Below are positions 43,025 to 54,729 of a stretch of DNA of 64,000 nucleotides, one piece after another (position 1 is the first letter of the stretch; every line of letters begins with the position of its first letter). The notes below the pieces were generated by a model. The model was given only the letters and a program-made list of their open reading frames with translations, was not told the origin of the DNA and searched no databases. The position numbers were made by a program, and so were the translations under genes. The stretch comes from Camellia lanceoleosa (taxonomy: Eukaryota; Streptophyta; Magnoliopsida; Ericales; Theaceae): positions 194,034,148 to 194,098,147 of the forward strand of contig CM045762.1 of assembly GCA_025200525.1 (NCBI GenBank), read 5' to 3'.

Positions 43025-43327
43025 ATATTTGTTGGGTAAATTACATTTACCTCCCCTGAGGTTTCTGACAAATACAGGAACCTCCCCTGTGGTTTGAATA
43101 ATTACAGTAACACCCCTTACTTTACCTGACAATGTCAAGATTCCCCCATTCCTTCTATTTTGTACAAACGACGTTAGTATCCAATAGAAAATGACCATGT
43201 GACCCTTGTTTTTGCTTGCAAAAAGACCAAAAAGCCCTTTGTTCACAAAATCCCTAATCAATACATTCACAATACAAATCGAATTGTTCAAGAAAAAAGA
43301 GACAGAGGGAGGCGATCGTACTCAAGA

Positions 43328-44307
43328 ATAGGAATGGCAACGGGGCGGGGCGGGGCCGGGGACCACCCTCCCCGTCCCCGATCCCCGATGGCCAAAACAT
43401 CCCCATCCCCGGCCTCGATCCCCGACGGAACTCACATCCCCATCCTCGTCTCAATCGGGTTTCTCCGAAAAGTCCCCGATCCAACTCTGTTTCAACAGAT
43501 CATAGATCAACAAAAAAGAATAACAGATCATAAAAAAAAATCGATCTATTTCAACATTCAACATCATCAACATAGATCAACAAAAAACAACGGATCAAAA
43601 AAAATTACAGATGATCAACAGATCAAAAAATTACAAATCATCGGATCAAAAAAATTTACAAATCATCGATCTTACGATCGTGATGGCGCGGAGGAGGATA
43701 TCAACGGAGAAGGGTGGCGGTGGAGATCGGCGAAGGAAATCGGTGGATGAGGGCGGGTGGAGATCGACGATGTCTTGACTCCATCGATCTGTAGTGGCGA
43801 CGGAGGAGGAAGCGGCGGTGGCTTGGAGGAGGAGGAGGAGGCGGTGGTGGCTTGAAGTTGGAGGAGGCTCTGCGTGGCGTGATTAAGTCTGTGTGAAGAG
43901 AAGAAAAGAGAGAGTGAGAGAAGAAGAGAGTGCTATCGCTGCGTGCGTATGCGTGAGCTATTCAACAATGAGCTTTGGAAGTTGAAACATATGTAATATA
44001 ATATATAAATATAATATAATATATATGCTTTGGAAGTTGAAACATATGTAATATAATATATAAATATAATATAATATATAACAACAACACAGCTTTCAAA
44101 GCTGAAACATATATAATATATATATATATATATAAATCGAAATTTGGCAAGGCGGGTCGGGATGAATCAGTGTCACCGTCCCTACCAGTATATCATCGAG
44201 GATGAAATTTTAAATACCGTCCGTCCCACGGGATATTTTTTCAGAATCACCACTCGATTCGAGAAATTGGGTCGGTCCTCGCCCGTCGGGTCCCCATTGC
44301 CATCTCT
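43328..44307. mobile_element. Non-autonomous hAT-type element nested in the MULE
   Basis: 980 bp lies between exact 8-bp repeats ACTCAAGA (43320-43327, 44308-44315). The ends are inverted: AGGAATGGCAACGGGG on the left and, inverted, AGAGATGGCAATGGGG on the right. Eight-base duplications and such ends are typical of hAT transposons. There is no transposase. Frames through the GC-rich end (43199-43750) are not genes. Confidence 0.85.
43972..44081. repeat. Two tandem copies of a 55-bp unit
   Basis: Each unit starts GCTTTGGAAGTTGAAACATA and continues as an AT-rich run. A third, diverged start (GCTTTCAAAGCTGAAACATA) follows. It lies inside the nested hAT-type element. Confidence 0.8.
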
Positions 44308-44530
44308 ACTCAAGAAAAGCAAATTGAGCAGACAAACCCCCAAATTTGGGGCAGTTTCTATAGCACCACCACTACAAACCTCCCTCTAATGTGACCAAAC
44401 ACAAAAATGTTGACTATAACTACAACAACAACAACAATCCAAGCGTGCAACTTCCAATCATAAGCCGATCATAGGGGCAGAAGATGATGGATCTGCGAGT
44501 GATAACAACCCAATTGATTGAAGTCGTAAA

Positions 44531-45039
44531 ATGGGTGATGTAATTTCCGGAGAGCGTAGAAGATTCACAGAAAATCCAGTACCCAAAAATGTGAACCAGT
44601 TCTATCATCATTCTATGAAGAGAACAACAACCCCAAGAAGAAGAAATCCGAGGACGAAGTTACGAACAGAGAAATCGAGACCACCAAAGCAGTGGTGGTT
44701 ATTCTTCCGCCTTCATCGCTCCCCATCGTTAGCCGCATCCGATCTCAATCCGCCACTCATCGAGTCACACCCACCACCACCACATCCGCTGCGGAGAAAC
44801 TTCTGGCGAACAGAGATCTCGCCGTAAACGTGCCTTATGGATCGGGAAAGTATTTATGGACCGACGGGTGTATGTACGAAGGAGAGTGGAAGAGAAGGAA
44901 AGCTTCGGGAAAAGGAAAGTTTTCTTGGCCTTCTAGAGCTACCTTCGAAGGTGAATTCAAGTCAGGTCATATAGAAGGTTTCGAAACCTTCATCGGATCC
45001 GATGGAGAGAAGATTCAGAGAAAGTCCAGTACATATTGA
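44531..45039 (+). pseudogene. Captured fragment of a PIP5K-type MORN gene
   Basis: The frame ending at 45039 contains [20 protein letters not shown] and [18 protein letters not shown], two adjacent MORN repeats (about 44833-44970). These read like the N-terminal MORN array of plant phosphatidylinositol-4-phosphate 5-kinases of the PIP5K1-3 group. The usual array has about eight repeats and is followed by the kinase domain; both are absent, and the frame ends after [15 protein letters not shown]. The preceding frame starts at an ATG at 44531 ([16 protein letters not shown]), but it is in another register and is not recognised. No functional kinase is possible. A short MORN peptide or antisense/siRNA against the parent gene is conceivable. 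Confidence 0.8.
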
Positions 45040-45749
45040 TTCAATGCTCTGTTTTTTTACACAAATGACCAGTACATATTGATTCAATGCTTGGATACAA
45101 TCAAACATATATATATATATACATATATATTATCTTATATATATATGTGTGTATATATATATATATATATGTTTGATTGAATAAAAAAAAAAAACAGAGC
45201 ATTGAATCAATATATATATATATATCATACATAAAATAGAGAATTGAATCAATATATATCTCATACAGATTTGTGTGGTGGGTTTGGTCATTTATGTAAT
45301 ATATATATATATGTTTGATTGAATTAAAAAAAAGAAAAACAGAGAATTGAATGGGTTGCTGCAATGGTGGGTTCTTACATATATATATACCTCAGCGTTT
45401 ATGTATATTTTAATCTCATATATATACCTTACATATAATCTCATATATATATATATCATTTATGTAATGGATTACATATATATTTTAATCTCACAAAAAA
45501 AAGAAAAGAAAGAAAGGGGGTGAGTTCTTACATATATATACCTCTATGTATATTTTTGATTTTGTGGAAGGCTGCAATGGTGAATGGATTGCTGCAATGG
45601 TCTTTGAGAGGAGTAGAGTAAATTAGAAGGCAGTGAAGCTGTATAACTTGGATGAATTAGAAGGTAATGAGGGTATTTTTGACATTTCATAATTTATAAT
45701 GAGTGACATCAGCACTCTCTGTTAGATCTTTTAACGGCAGTCACGGTTT
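45040..45749. repeat. TA-rich microsatellite tract within the MULE
   Basis: Repeated (TA)n blocks lie at about 45106-45170, 45210-45225, 45300-45312, 45378-45390 and 45525-45540. Around them are copies of short motifs such as AGAGAATTGAAT and GGCTGCAATGGT. It has probably expanded by slippage. No gene was seen. Confidence 0.6.
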
Positions 45750-46138
45750 GGGGGAATCTTGACATTGTCGAATAAAGTAGGGAGGTTCTTGTAATTATTC
45801 AAACCACAAGGAGGTCCCTGTATTTGTCGAACCTCGGGGAAGGTAAATGTAATTTACCCATATTTGTTTCAACGGTTGATTTTTTTTTTTTCTCTCTCTC
45901 TCCTGCTTGGATTCATAACAAAAGTGCCTTTGTCACACAAATTACAAGTCCACACTGCGATGGAACCCATGACCCAAGTCTTGTGGTGGACTCCACATCC
46001 AATCAAATTGATTGGCACAATAAGAAGCGAACAAAAACATGGTAATATTATAAATTTCACGATGAATGTTAAGGCCACACATGGCGCTAGTTGTGAGGTT
46101 CCTAAATATGACTATTATATTAATGTCTAAATTATATC

Positions 46139-46814
46139 CCTAAGTCTTTCAAAATAAATCTTGGTTATGGTGATTCATATGAGATTCAAGTTGAAGTACC
46201 ATGGAAGCCCCAAAGGTGTGATGGTTGTAAGACTTTCGGCCATACCACTAATTTGTGTCCTCAAAAGCCAAAGTCTTTGAACCCTCCCTCCTTCAAACAT
46301 GAGTGGAGAGTCAAAGACACTAAAACACAAATTCCTACTAAATGGGAAGTGGTGAAGAAAAAGGGGAGAGATGGTGGGCAAGGTTCAACGCCATTGATCA
46401 ACAAAGAGAGAGAGCGCATCTTCATCCCTCATCATCTAATGCCTTTGCTGTCCTTGAATCGTGTGATATGGACGAGTTAGGAAATGGAGATTCAAGTCAA
46501 GAGTTGAGAAATAGAGGGAGTCCATCTCCAAGTGATCCTAGTTATGGGAAGACTTCAGAAGAGGATAACAGAAGAAAACTTAAAGCGAAACTTCATGACT
46601 TGAAGAATGCTAGAAGAAAATTCTAAATCCTTGTTTTGTTGGGAATGTTGTGCTTGTTTTCTATAAGCTCAGTTTGTCTTTTGATGGAGTAGTTTATTTT
46701 GTTTATTTTGTTTATTTTTGTGCTTCCATCAAAAGCTATGTATTGAACTTCATTGTACATCTTTCTTTTTTGGTTATAATATGACTTACTTATCCAAAAA
46801 AAAAAAAAAAAAAA
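46139..46814 (+). mobile_element. Poly-A retrocopy of a LINE ORF1-type zinc-knuckle gene
   Basis: The insert ends in about 20 A and is flanked by exact 14-bp duplications GTCTAAATTATATC (46125-46138, 46815-46828). The frame opens in mid-protein and encodes a CCHC knuckle of the DUF4283/zf-CCHC_4 type, CDGCKTFGHTTNLC, preceded by VEVPWKPQR and followed by WEVVKKKGRD, as in ORF1 of plant L1 elements. After two frames it stops near 46624, and a short 3' untranslated region leads to the poly-A. ORF2 is absent. It is either an internally deleted LINE or a 5'-truncated processed copy. Confidence 0.75.
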
Positions 46815-46828
46815 GTCTAAATTATATC

Positions 46829-47881
46829 AATTTAATCTCTAATATATAAAAAATATAATTATTATTTAAAAATTGTATTTATAAATGTTATGGTAATTTA
46901 AGCTCTATTTAAGATTTTTTGAACCAATAAGTTATATTTAGTAAAATTGATAATATTATCAGTTTTTTTTCAAATTTTAAAATTAAAAACATTCTCAATT
47001 TTGCATAGTAATGTTCCAGATAATTATTTCAAAATTAATTAAAAAAAATAGAATATGAGAGATTAAACGTTTTTACCCTTCAATTTATTGGTTTGATTTA
47101 ACTATCCAATAAAATATAGAATATTATCAATTTTTTTCACTTTTAAAACTGAGAATATTATCAGATTTTTCATTTTTAAAGGTTTTTTTTAATTTTATTT
47201 TTAGTTTTACTTGTCAATATTCCATCATCATGCTCCTTTATATACACGAAATTTTCAGTTTTACATTAAAAAAAAAATTAATTTTTTCAAAAAACATTAG
47301 TTTTTTTTTTTTTTGCACATAATTTTTTTAAAATTTTTTCAATTTGAAAGTTGATATTTTAAAGTTTTGAAAATCAAAATATTTTTTTATAGATAATCAT
47401 AAATGATGACCAATTATTGTTTGAAAAGCAATTTCAACTATTAAAAATTTAATGAGACTTAAAGGTCTTAAAAATCTTAATTATGACTTGATGGAATATA
47501 AATTTATAAATTAAAACTTGCGTGTAAATGCCCCTAAAAAATATTTTATTTCAATTTAGAGAAAGTGTTACAGTGTTATAATTATATTACTTATGTTATG
47601 ATAAGATGCACATAATATGACATATTTTAAGGGTGCACACCGAAATATCTCTTAGATATATGCAAAAAATGTTTGAGACCCTAATAAAATCTTCATAATT
47701 TCACCAACAATGATGTAAAATGATATGTCAACTTTTGATTTGTCATATATTTAATTATGTAGGTTCTACTTCCTTGCCACATTATTGTGGACGTATTTAG
47801 AGGTCTTAAATGTGGGTCTCTAGCATTACTTATCACAATAGATAAAAATTAACTAATAAGATAATTGAGTTATATATATAT
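46829..47881. other. AT-rich intergenic DNA
   Basis: No gene was seen. It has many A and T homopolymers (for example 47268-47340) and a (TA)n tract into which the next element inserted. Confidence 0.5.
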
Positions 47882-47886
47882 ATATA

Positions 47887-48356
47887 TGTAAATCAGAAGG
47901 CATTAAAAGCAATGATTAAATGTTTAGATCATACCTTTTAGCGAAGAACCTCATGGGTAAATCACGTGCTTCTTGAATCTGGTCAATCAACCCAGCAATT
48001 GGGTGATATTACAATAGTGAATATCACCCACACAAACCACAGTACAAATGGCTTTGATCGTTGTTTTTTAGAGAGAGTCGAGAGAGAGAGAGTCTGGGAA
48101 AAAAGGTTATGGGTAAAAACCCCATAACGTATCTGATATACGTATCTGATTCAATATATTAGATTAACCATATAATCTGATATATATAACCAATATCTAT
48201 CTGTCTATCCATATCTATTGATATGATAGATATAGATATCCTGAATGGTTATCCAAATAAGTTTGGATTAAATTCAAACTTACATGGATAAGGTTCAAGA
48301 GGTTTAGGTTCAAAAAGCTCAAAGGGCCATGCTACATGGACGCCCAATTTCTAACA
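47887..48356 (-). repeat. 3' LTR of element E2
   Basis: This is 470 bp, TGTAAATCAGAAGG to TTTCTAACA. The purine tract GAGTGGGAGA adjoins it on the internal side (minus strand). Confidence 0.85.
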
Positions 48357-49789
48357 TCTCCCACTCGCACATGAGTTGGCATGACATTGCCACATCTCTA
48401 TCTCAATCTCCCCAAAAATGAACAATCTCATACTAGCCAATGCACCGTGCGACTGCTGAGAACACCTGCATGTGGGAGCTCTATACTAGAAACTCAAAAT
48501 GAGCCAGCATAGAGACATCAACCCAAAAGGAACAAAAATAGTGCCTCATATACCCCAAACCCATCTAATTACACCGGTCCAAAAAAAACATCTCTAATTC
48601 CTCAAAAGAGCATGTTTGACCCTCTCAATTCTTGCAATATATTCACACTCAATCCGCCTCTCATACAGAGCGATGTGAGTTGTCGGCAGTGAATAAACAA
48701 CAGTGGTGTAATACTAGATGATCTTCCCTTTGCTCTCATGCCATTTAGTTTAGGATTGACCGCTTTCCCAGTGATGTCCCTTAAGGCCGAATCATACATG
48801 ACCGCAAGCAACATACCAAAGTAGTAGAGCATCAACCCCTTACCTTATGACATAGTCAAAAGTCACAAAAGGGTACATAAATGAAAGTCATATCAATAAT
48901 AACATGTAAGACTCACACGGTGAGGAAACAGGGATCCATTCTCTCACCTCATTACTCGATTAAGCACATATAGTATGAATACATGTTACGGTGGAGTAAC
49001 TCTTCCAAAAAGTGACGTCATCCTCGATACATCGTGAGATATTAGTCTAGTCGCTTTCAGCGCCTAACCCGAATTCTCTATTTCGCCTTCCAGCGCCAAA
49101 TGAGATCTCGCGTCTAGCTAATCATAACAGCACAACATGGAAAGTGGGTACTAACATCCATGTTTGGTCCTTAACGACCTCATCTTGGTTGTAACCAAGG
49201 CGACATACATAGTGGATAATTTTAAGTCTCTCTTGGCTCCAAATAAAAATAAACCACTAGTCTTATCCTTGCTCGCTCCCAAGCGCCAAGGGCGATTGCT
49301 CGTGTGAGTGAGCCAATCTTACCTGCTGACATCATCATCTGCTAATCATTATGATACAAACCATAATAGTGTCAAAATCCCATCATCTCAAAATAAGTGA
49401 TCGATTTAAAAAAAAATGACCACAGTTTGCGCAATTCTAGATTCCAAACATAAGCCTTATCAGCACCTCTTGCGATAAGTATATACAACGGAATCTACCA
49501 TGTGCGCCTCACATGAAGTGATTCAAGATCACTACCTCTTGCGCAATAACCTCTCTAAAGATATTTTGATGACCAATTTGCGTTCATTCTTGATGCGCCC
49601 AACTAGCGCATTGAATCTTACAATGAGCAAATTAATATACTACTAGTAAAGTATTTTATCCATAGTCTAATGAGCAAGGTCAATGTCTAAACAACTCAGT
49701 TGACCATTTACCAAAGATAACACTTATCATGCCAAATACGCTCACATAGCGTACTTTAGGCTCCCACGACAAAGAAAAGATCAAGGAAT

Positions 49790-50020
49790 ATAGGTCATCT
49801 GTTTCTCGCAAAGACAATCCGAGGATACACTCAATAGCTAAGGCTCTGGCTTTTACCGATAGATAAGTCAATGGGTTTGCAATTTTGCATCTAGAATCCT
49901 TCTAGGATATTCCTTATGTAAGTCATCGAAGACAAACCGAGAATTTTTTCAAAACAGTCCCTAAGGATCGTACATCCGAGCATATAAATTACATCACCCA
50001 TGTCCATCATATCCAAAATA
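49790..50020 (-). pseudogene. E2 reverse-transcriptase remnant
   Basis: This is the same block as E1 36060-36270: ...GDVIYMLGCTILRD, RNILEGF, then a stop, then MQNCKPIDLSIGKSQSLSY and a stop. Both stops are at the same codons as in E1, although the second is TGA here and TAA there. Confidence 0.7.
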
Positions 50021-51219
50021 GAGGACTGCCCACCCTAGATGCCGACAACCTTATAAATTCCTGGCTCATAATGACTAAGTAAGGAAAAACTTCTTTTGGA
50101 CTATTGATCATACCTCAGTGGTCTTCATCAATCATCGTCGGCCTATCATGGCTTGATGAAATCTAAGAACCACTATTTGGATAACTGTTTTAGGCTGTAA
50201 AAGATTTATTGGAACTAGCAACCTTTTTGTGCTCCTAACTTTTCACCATAAAAGCAAAAGGTAAATCCCTATGGATCTACTTATCCAATTCTCTAACGAG
50301 AAAGTTGGGTCACAATGTCCACAAATCAATGTTCCGAACTTATGTCAATCATAGCCTAAGTCACAATAACGTCACTCCCCAAGAGGAAGTCTTCTCATGG
50401 TCTACACTTTCCTCAATAGTGTGACTTTTCGGTATCTAGCGAGCCTTATGCCTCAACAATGATTATCCAAATTACGCATAACTTTAGAACAATTTCGCGT
50501 CATAATGGAAAGTCAACCAAATTATAGAAATGGTTAATCTTCAAAGACTTTGTCTTAAATTGCGCAACATTAATCCACTTTTTAAAAACAGGAGACTAAA
50601 GCCTTGGGCATTATCCTAGGCTCTTTATCATCTTGTGGAGCAATCATGAATGTTTCCTTCTCAATCACCCAATGATGACGTGAAAAATTTTCACATTCGC
50701 TATCACGCAACTAAGAATGTAGAGTATTTTTCTCTAATGGAGTAATCCATTAGTAGGCACATCGCTCCCACTGTCCCTAGGATATTGGAAATTTTTTTCC
50801 ATTCTCAACTAGGCTACATAAAAGCGCTATGCTTAGAATTCTCTATCTTATAGAGTTCCAAAACTCTATACACGTCACCTTTACTAAGAAAACTTTATAT
50901 GACTTAGTTACACTACCACAAAGCTGCTTACCTATATGCACATGACCCGGAGGGTTTACATGACCGCATACAATAATGCGCCACACAACCCTATGTGTTT
51001 ACAAGACAGCATACAATAATGCGCTATAGAACCCTAGGTCTTAACTTCGTAATCTTATGAGATGTAAAATAAAGATAAGTCATACTTGATTCTGAGATCG
51101 CCCATAGATGGCTCTCTGCTAACCCATTACTCAAATGGAGTGTAAAATCTGATATGGAGGGCACTTAGTTAGGGATATAGGCAACAAACTAGTGCAATTC
51201 CCAATTAGGAAACATTTTG

Positions 51220-51400
51220 TGCTATTATCCACCTAACATTAACAATATTTAATTCCTTATCTCTACTACACCATTGTGTTGTTGAGTATTAGGAATAATC
51301 AATTTTCTAAGCACCCTATTTCTCTTCACAGAGTTTTCTAAAATAACTCAAATAGATACTCGCCACCTTGGTCAAAACTAAAAGCACAAAAGCTCTTATC
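51220..51400 (-). pseudogene. E2 integrase remnant
   Basis: It is collinear with E1 37430-37620. The FDQGGEYL and QQHNGVVE text is recognisable on the minus strand, with stops and small indels. Confidence 0.65.
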
Positions 51401-52344
51401 TAATTGATCTCGACCTTATAGGTGCAATGTCAAAAATCATCTCAAAACTTCTGACTTATGGGAGAACAAATAGTCGTGACTCAGATCGTATCATAATCTA
51501 TAAATGTGTCGAGATTGAGGCTTAGCTATCATACCCTTACACATATCTAGTCACAAAAACATAGTGGACTAAATGCCAATACAAATGACCTTCTCTGGCT
51601 TTCCTACTTACTTATGCGCACCCATTGCGAACAAAGTTACACATTTATATGAGAGCAGATGTCACAAGCGAGTGGGCAGAAGGCCTACTCAAACCATCGT
51701 GTCATCATCTCATTAATGTGATTAAGTATAATAAGCCACCGATTCATGACCAATGTCATAAACTAATTCCAATCATCTTAATGTGTGAGTTCTCGAAGAT
51801 AAGTTTAAAAGGTTTAGGCCCAACTAAGTAATGACTCAGACTAATTCATATTCACTAGATCATAAAAGGATGTCATGGAGATATCAAGTGCGCCTAAGTC
51901 GCAAATTTAACTAGTAAGTGCTAATTCACACCTTCAAGTCAATTTTATTCTCCATACACTTTAATGCATCTAGTTGAAAGATGACGATACTCCTCTTGCC
52001 ATATCTATTTCTCGCTTCATAGTTACTTGCAATTAATTCTACTATCTACAAGAAGGAGAGAATAAGCTATCAACTATGACTCTCAAGTAACTTAAGCGAA
52101 TTAGGCTAAAGAGTCTAATTCAACACAATGCTCTCATGAGCCATGCGTCAAATTCTTAGAGTCATAACAACCTTGTCGGCCTTAACCTTTTCATTACTAT
52201 GCTGCAACGTTTGCGCTTAGTGGTAAACATTATTCAAAACAAAAACGTTAGCCTAGTAAAGGAATAATACAAATAAGCACCTCATCATACTTCACACTCA
52301 ATTATGGAAAGCGAGAAGTGTCCAGACTTAGACAAGTTGGCAAT

Positions 52345-52440
52345 GCTAATAGATTTTGCTGCCACTAAGCGCTAATCTTTTCACTTAGTGTTAATAGATT
52401 TTGCAGCTTCTAAGCGCTAATCTTTTCACTAAGCGTGATA
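52345..52440 (-). repeat. 45-bp tandem repeat, two copies (E2)
   Basis: It is homologous to the five-copy array at 38578-38800. Flanking sequence is collinear in the two elements, so the difference is a change of copy number only. Confidence 0.85.
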
Positions 52441-54245
52441 TTTCAACGCACACTATTATAATGCATGAAATTTTGCTCCATCCACTCACAGTAATTAGGT
52501 AGAGAGCAAAACACTGCTCATACTGGCTACTCGTCTTACACTTAATGACTAATTTATTTAAGCTCGCATTTCTTGGATGACGTGACTCCTGAATGTTACT
52601 TCATCCAATGATGCAACATTATTAAAAGTCAAATTACAAAGTTAATCTGCGCAGCTCAATAGTCAAGATCATATACAGATCTATTGAGGGCTTAATAATT
52701 TTATAATTCCAAAATGCGCCAACCAAAACTACATAGCATGCCGCTAACCATAGCGCACACATTAGTTTTTATTGTGCCAAATAAGGCAACAAAGCCACGG
52801 CGACTTTGATTCATGTTTCCTTACTTTGGCTCAATTAAAGTTTGACCTAAAGTCTCCAAGACTTTTGCTCATCTAAAGAATGGGATTACATTGTTCACAT
52901 TTGAACATCTCTACTAAGTCTAGGTCAACCAAATTAACTTCCATAAGCTAAATCAATTTAGTGAGAAATTCGCATTGGGATTAATTTGATTAGCATAATA
53001 TAATTTTGCCGCAAAAATCTAAATTAAGTAGTGACAATATTACACAAGTCGCAAGATCGAAAATCCGCTAAGCTCGTAATCATCTCTTGCGCCACAGGTG
53101 ACAATTATCCAAAATTTAATTTAATTTATGCGCAAAATATTGGTTTTCGGGAGTTAATCTACAAAGATTTCTCTCAACCGAATAACCTCCCACTGACTAT
53201 GGCATAACTAAAAACATGATAAAATATTCTAATTCCATACAATAACACCATAATGTAGATTCACAATCAATACATGCTATGTTACATTAAATAAAGGAAT
53301 TAAAATAAAAAACAATTAATCATGCTATTCTAATTACAACATATTATAAACTCTAGGCAAATAAATAACAATATGTCAGATTAATATTCAAATTATGCCA
53401 TAACGTAAACTATATCACTACGAATTTTACGGTATTTTTCGGAATTTCAAATAACTAATAAACACAAATAATATTAGAAATAAAAATTCAGAAACTGATA
53501 AACTGAAACAATATTCAGATTATGCCATAATTAAAATGTATATCATTCTGTAATTTTCTGGGATATTTCTAAAATTTTCTAGAATTTTAAATAACTAATA
53601 AACACACATAAAATTAGAGATAAAAGATCCAGACACTGATAAACTGAAACAATTATACCAGTAAATAGTAAAATATTTCAGAAGTCCACAATAAAAATTT
53701 CAACCCCAGAAAATTATTTATGCAATACCAGAATCATTTTAAAGCATAAAAAATGAATTATTAACACAAAAAAAATATTTTTTATTTTCGTAAAATTTTC
53801 AAAATTTTACAGAAGATACAAAATTTAATTATGAGTCTAACGGTACCAACCATGCTTAAAACAAAGCTATAACGAATAAATTATGGCCATTTAACGCGAT
53901 TCAGAATTTTAAAAAAACAAACAGAGCCTTACAGCCAAGCCAACTGGGGAAACGGCTCGGCTCGCTGACAACGCGACAGCGTGCGTGGTCTTAAAGCGGC
54001 TTTCAGCTGGCGTGGGCAGCGCCGTGACAGCGTGAGCTTCAGCGTGTTTTCTGGTCCTATTTTTATACTTTCGGACTCCATTTTTCAAAATAAAATCATT
54101 TATGATCTTAAAAATGACATTAATGATCATAAAAAATAAAATATTTTGGATCTCTTTCTCTTTTATAAATATTCATGAGCATCGATATGTACATATATAT
54201 ATAAATATACACATGATAAAAGAAAGCACGAAAAAACTCATACAT

Positions 54246-54258
54246 GGCTCTGATACCA
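54246..54258 (-). promoter_or_regulatory. E2 primer-binding site, tRNA-Met
   Basis: Minus-strand TGGTATCAGAGCC, the exact canonical copia site, lies one base inside the 5' LTR. Confidence 0.9.
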
Positions 54259-54259
54259 A

Positions 54260-54724
54260 TGTAAATCAGAAGGCATTAAAACGCAGCGGATTAAATGTTT
54301 AGATCATACCTTTTAGCGAAGAACCTGGTGGGTAAATCACGTGCTTCCTTAATTTGGTCAATCAACCCAGAAATGGGGTGATATTACAATAGTGAATATC
54401 ACTCACACAAACCACAGTGTAAATGGCTTTGATCGTTGTTTTTGGGAGAGAGTCAGAGAGAGAGGAGAGTCTGGGAAAAAAAGGTTATGGTAAAACCCCA
54501 TAACATATCGATATCGTGTCGATTCAATATATTAGATTAACCATATAATCTGATATATAATCAATATCTATCTGTCTATCCATATCTATTGATATGATAG
54601 ATATAGATATCCTGAATGGTTATCCAAATAAGTTTGGGTTAAATTCAAACTTACATGGATAAGGTTCAAGAGGTTGATTCAAAAAGTTCAAAGGCCATGT
54701 CACATGGACGCCCAATTGCTAACA
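54260..54724 (-). repeat. 5' LTR of element E2
   Basis: This is 465 bp. It starts TGTAAATCAGAAGG and ends GCTAACA, and is collinear with the LTR at 47887-48356. Confidence 0.85.
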
Positions 54725-54729
54725 ATATA

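Larger units (their letters stand above)
43034..45859. mobile_element. Pack-MULE with captured PIP5K MORN fragment
   Basis: The 2826-bp element has terminal inverted repeats of about 110 bp (43034-43147 and 45750-45859; both begin GGGTAAATTACATTTACC) and a 9-bp target duplication. No transposase is present, so it depends on a MURA supplied elsewhere. The interior holds a host-gene fragment encoding MORN repeats (44531-45039), TA-rich repeats (45100-45540), and a nested hAT-type element (43328-44307). Carriage of gene fragments by such elements is the Pack-MULE phenomenon. Confidence 0.9.
43025..45868. repeat. 9-bp target duplication enclosing the Mutator-like element
   Basis: ATATTTGTT occurs at 43025-43033 and 45860-45868, immediately outside the inverted repeats. 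Nine bases is the hallmark of Mutator transposition. Confidence 0.95.
47887..54724 (-). mobile_element. Degenerate Ty1/copia element E2
   Basis: This 6.84-kb second copy of the E1 family has LTRs of 470 and 465 bp and a canonical tRNA-Met primer site on the minus strand (54246-54258). Flanking ATATA repeats (47882-47886, 54725-54729) lie within (TA)n tracts and so are only weak evidence for the target duplication. The interior is collinear with E1. It includes integrase (51220-51400) and RT (49790-50020) remnants with several of the same stops, but fewer 45-bp repeats. Confidence 0.9.

Noticed and set aside
43199..43750. 183-codon frame in the GC-rich end of the nested hAT element
   Set aside because: It crosses the transposon boundary and is made of low-complexity GC-rich and A-rich sequence with no recognisable domain.
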